Shown in pieces: positions 61,291 to 64,000 of a stretch of 64,000 nucleotides of DNA. Each line of letters starts with the position of its first letter. Position 1 is the first letter of the stretch. The position numbers were made by a program, and so were the translations under genes. The DNA is from Symbiodinium microadriaticum. Taxonomy: Eukaryota; Sar; Dinophyceae; Suessiales; Symbiodiniaceae. The notes under the pieces are model-generated. The model searched no databases. It was not told the origin of the DNA and saw only the letters and a program-made list of their open reading frames with translations. Location of the stretch: NCBI GenBank assembly GCA_001939145.1, contig LSRX01000696.1, positions 284,546-348,545 of the forward strand, written 5' to 3'.

Positions 61291-61740
61291 CATACATACA
61301 TACATACATTATATACATTACATACATTACATTACATACATTACATTCACTACATGCATTACATGCATTACATACATTACATGCATTACATGCATTACAT
61401 ACATTGCATACATTACATACATTACATACATTACATACATTACACACATTACACACATCACATACATTGCATACATTACATACATTACATACATTACATA
61501 CATTACACTACACTACAATACATTACATAAATACAAACATACATGCATACATCCATACATCCATCCATCCATCCATCCATCCATCCATCCATCCATCCAT
61601 CCATCGATACACACATACATAAATACGTACATACACAGGCGTGTATGTGTATGTATATCTATATATATAAATATATATGTACATATATACAGAGGCATAC
61701 ACATATACATATATATATATATATACACAGAGACTTGTAT
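61150..61740. repeat. compound ACAT / ACATT / CATC / TA microsatellite
   Basis: ACAT at 61150-61312 (with an 8-bp ACTTACAT phase), ACATT/ACATGC pentamer and longer mixtures to 61520, CATC at 61555-61605, then TA/CA-rich to 61735. Confidence 0.95.
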
Positions 61741-61924
61741 GTACACACGTCCAACATGGCTGTGCCCGGCAGGAGCACCAGTCAAGGGAGGGTGCGAGCC
61801 TGATGTCGCGCTCGCTCAGCTGCAAGCAGAGAAGCCTAGGGTTTTTCACCCTGTGCGGAAGCTGCATCGTCGAAAGACGAAATCGTGCACCCACTTCAAC
61901 ATGTTGCGACGACTGCTGGCTTGC

Positions 61925-61975
61925 ATGCTCATGCTGCTGCTCCTGCTGCTGCTCCTCCTGCTGCTGCTGCTGCGA
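61925..61975. repeat. (CTG)n-rich tract
   Basis: CTGCTG with CTC interruptions. Frames give Leu or Gln runs. Confidence 0.9.
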
Positions 61976-62129
61976 CAGGTGCTGCCGTGTCTCAAGTTTG
62001 CACTGCCCCATCAAGAAAGACTGTGAGCGTGTCATGACAGCTGTTATAATTATCACTGTCTCCATGGACAAAACCTGACGGGGAGGAATCCGGGGTTCTC
62101 ACGAGCCGTCGTGCGGCGCAACCTCTGGC

Positions 62130-64000
62130 AATAGCCTGGCAACATTTAGGGTTTAGGGATTCAGGGGCTCAAGGCTTAAGGGATTTAGGTGTTTGGGGGT
62201 TTAGGTGTTTAGGAGTGTTCAGGAGTTTAGGAAATTAAGGGTTCAGTTTAGTCGAAAGGACTGTACAGTACAAAGTGTCTAAGCGAAACATCACGAAAAG
62301 TGTCATACCATGCAAAGCATAGTGAAGGATGCGGTGTCCCCCTGCAGGATCAACACACTTAATTAAGCAGAGGGAAGAGTGGGATAGCGCAATGCACGAT
62401 GGTACAGACACGATGAAACAGCAAGTGTAAAGTTTTAAAACAATGCACAGAGCTACACAAGAAGTCTCTACGCAAGCTCAGGCAAACTGCAGCTACGCAC
62501 GGTCTTGACAAGATGGTATAGCATTGTATAGCCGCCATTCTGTAGTAAGCAATCACAGAGCAGTCCTGCTCATCGGGTCAAGATATCTCAACTTCACCCG
62601 CGAAAGAAGCGCATGATCGATCCCAAAATCCTACACTACTCCCAAAAAGCAACAAAATCTCCAGACGCCAAACCCTGAGCCAGACAGGCAGCCTGCAGTT
62701 TCTTCACGCTGCGGCGCAGCCGCTGATAGGCGCGCCTCAAGCAGCCAGCCCAACTCTCTCACGGTGTTCGACTGCCAGAACCGCAAACGGCAGGGTTTAG
62801 CGATTTAGGGGCTCGGGGCTGAGGGGTGTAGGGTCTTTCCGGGTATACGGTATCGACTCCTAGACTCTGGGGGTTTTAGGGATTTGGGGCTTAGGATTTA
62901 AAGATATAAGATTTAGGGTTTAATGTCGCGCCTCCGATGCAACTCGCTCCCTCTCTCTCTCTCCTCTGACTAATCGGCGATCCATCTGTCTCTTACAAGC
63001 TTGCGAACAGACGCTGCCCACTGGATAGGCGTGCCTGCGACCCCATGCTTCACTGACAATTTATCCTCAGGGCCCCACCGAGCACCGTGGCATCTGAGTG
63101 CGGCGATGATGACGATGGATGCACGGAGGGATCTGGCAGATGATGGAAGTCAGGTTCAAGCAGCATCAGGCAGCCGGGGGAGGTCTTGTAATGACACTGA
63201 AACCACTCCAGAGTTCTACTCGCAGTAGCAGGCATCAGGTAGCCGTACAGGTCATGCATGGGAAACTCTTGGTGGGGACCTTTCCGAGTCCTCAGTCTGA
63301 CCTCTCAAGCAGATGGCTTGGGAACGGGAGACAGAGGCGGATGCCTCAGACCTCGACACTGCCGGGTTGTCATGCGCATATCGGAAACCTGAAAACTTTC
63401 AACTTAAGGCCTTGGAAATGCTTTCCGAAATCGTGGCATCTCCAGCGTTGTCCAGAATTGCGGTGCAGCCAGAAGACGTATCTACATGTACACAACACAA
63501 GAATAAGGAGAAGAAGAGGGACAGCGACGTGACACAGCAATGTCGTTTCAATCTGCCACAAGCAGGCCAAAGTAGGGTCGCCCTAGATTCTGAACGGCTT
63601 CCTTAGAGGAATTGCGCAGTGGTGATGCCGGTGCTAGTGGTGACGGTAGGGAAAAACTAATTCTCAGACAGGGATGGCAAGAGTAGTGGGAATCATTGAT
63701 ACAACACTTATGACTTCGTCTCGCTGTGTGTTTCAGCAGTCGCGCCTTCTGCTCTCAAACCATGCCAGCGCAGGTTCACGCATAAAAACCTGCTCGGAAT
63801 GAGCAGATTCGGCACAGATTCCACCGCCACACACCTCCGCCCTTCCATAGCTCCACACCGTAACCACCCATAGGAAGCTGCCAAGACATTACATTACGTC
63901 TGGCCCGACTCTACATCTGCCGCATGCAGATTCGGTCGAATCGGGGCTTGCTCATTCTCACTCAACACCTACTCGTATCTTGCGGCTCTCAGATCATGTT
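62130..64000. other. no confident gene
   Basis: Degenerate telomere-like remnants at 62140-62250 and 62800-62920, filler otherwise. A 97-codon plus frame at 63313-63606 and a 137-codon plus frame at 63119 overlap and show no motif. Confidence 0.4.

Overview
This window looks like dinoflagellate nuclear DNA; genus and species cannot be read from it. The evidence is: (1) relics of the dinoflagellate spliced leader, including CCATTTTGGCTCAAG, at the 5' end of a retrotransposon near 56.38 kb; (2) genes cut into many short exons, several with GC or possibly GA instead of GT at the 5' splice site; (3) TTTAGGG-type telomere-like repeats scattered through the interior in both orientations; (4) large amounts of simple repeat. 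Almost every supported exon is on the minus strand.

Layout. 0-1.5 kb: a (GCT)n tract and an MFS transporter exon (Bcr/CflA-like), probably continuing past the left edge. 1.7 kb: a 39-bp minisatellite. 4-14 kb: a series of short minus-strand exon candidates separated by telomere-like blocks, including a 560-bp array that ends in an assembly gap. 15.8-19.75 kb: a nearly complete alpha/beta hydrolase of the monoacylglycerol lipase / lysophospholipase type, assembled here from 13 short exons with Ser, Asp and His all visible. 20-25.5 kb: mostly microsatellites and AT-rich filler. 25.6-27 kb: strongly coding but unrecognised minus-strand exons. 28.5-30.36 kb: a protein built of about 41-residue RCC1-like repeats. 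30.9-32.5 kb: a chain of five phase-compatible exons of unknown function. 33-48.8 kb: isolated exons, telomere-like blocks, hairpin elements and simple repeats. 48.9-56.4 kb: a full-length LINE with a poly(A) tail, ORF1 (coiled coil + RRM-like), AP endonuclease, reverse transcriptase and a third 883-codon ORF; its 5' end carries stacked spliced-leader relics and both ends abut TTTAGGG repeat. 57-64 kb: mainly compound microsatellites and filler.

The most interesting pattern is in the introns. Read in the sense of the gene, introns tend to start with G-rich telomere-like repeat, and the GT of GTTTAGGG is often the splice donor itself; they tend to end with C-rich repeat shortly before the AG. 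On the plus strand this gives CCCTAAA block, short GC-rich coding spacer, TTTAGGG block, again and again. Some introns instead have other inverted terminal sequences (GTTCTTAGTAGGG type, TTCTCTAAATT type). The introns therefore look like inserted elements with terminal inverted repeats, of which the telomere-like class is the commonest here.

Exon boundaries were placed by eye from reading frame, phase and splice dinucleotides. No alignment, RNA evidence or database search was available.
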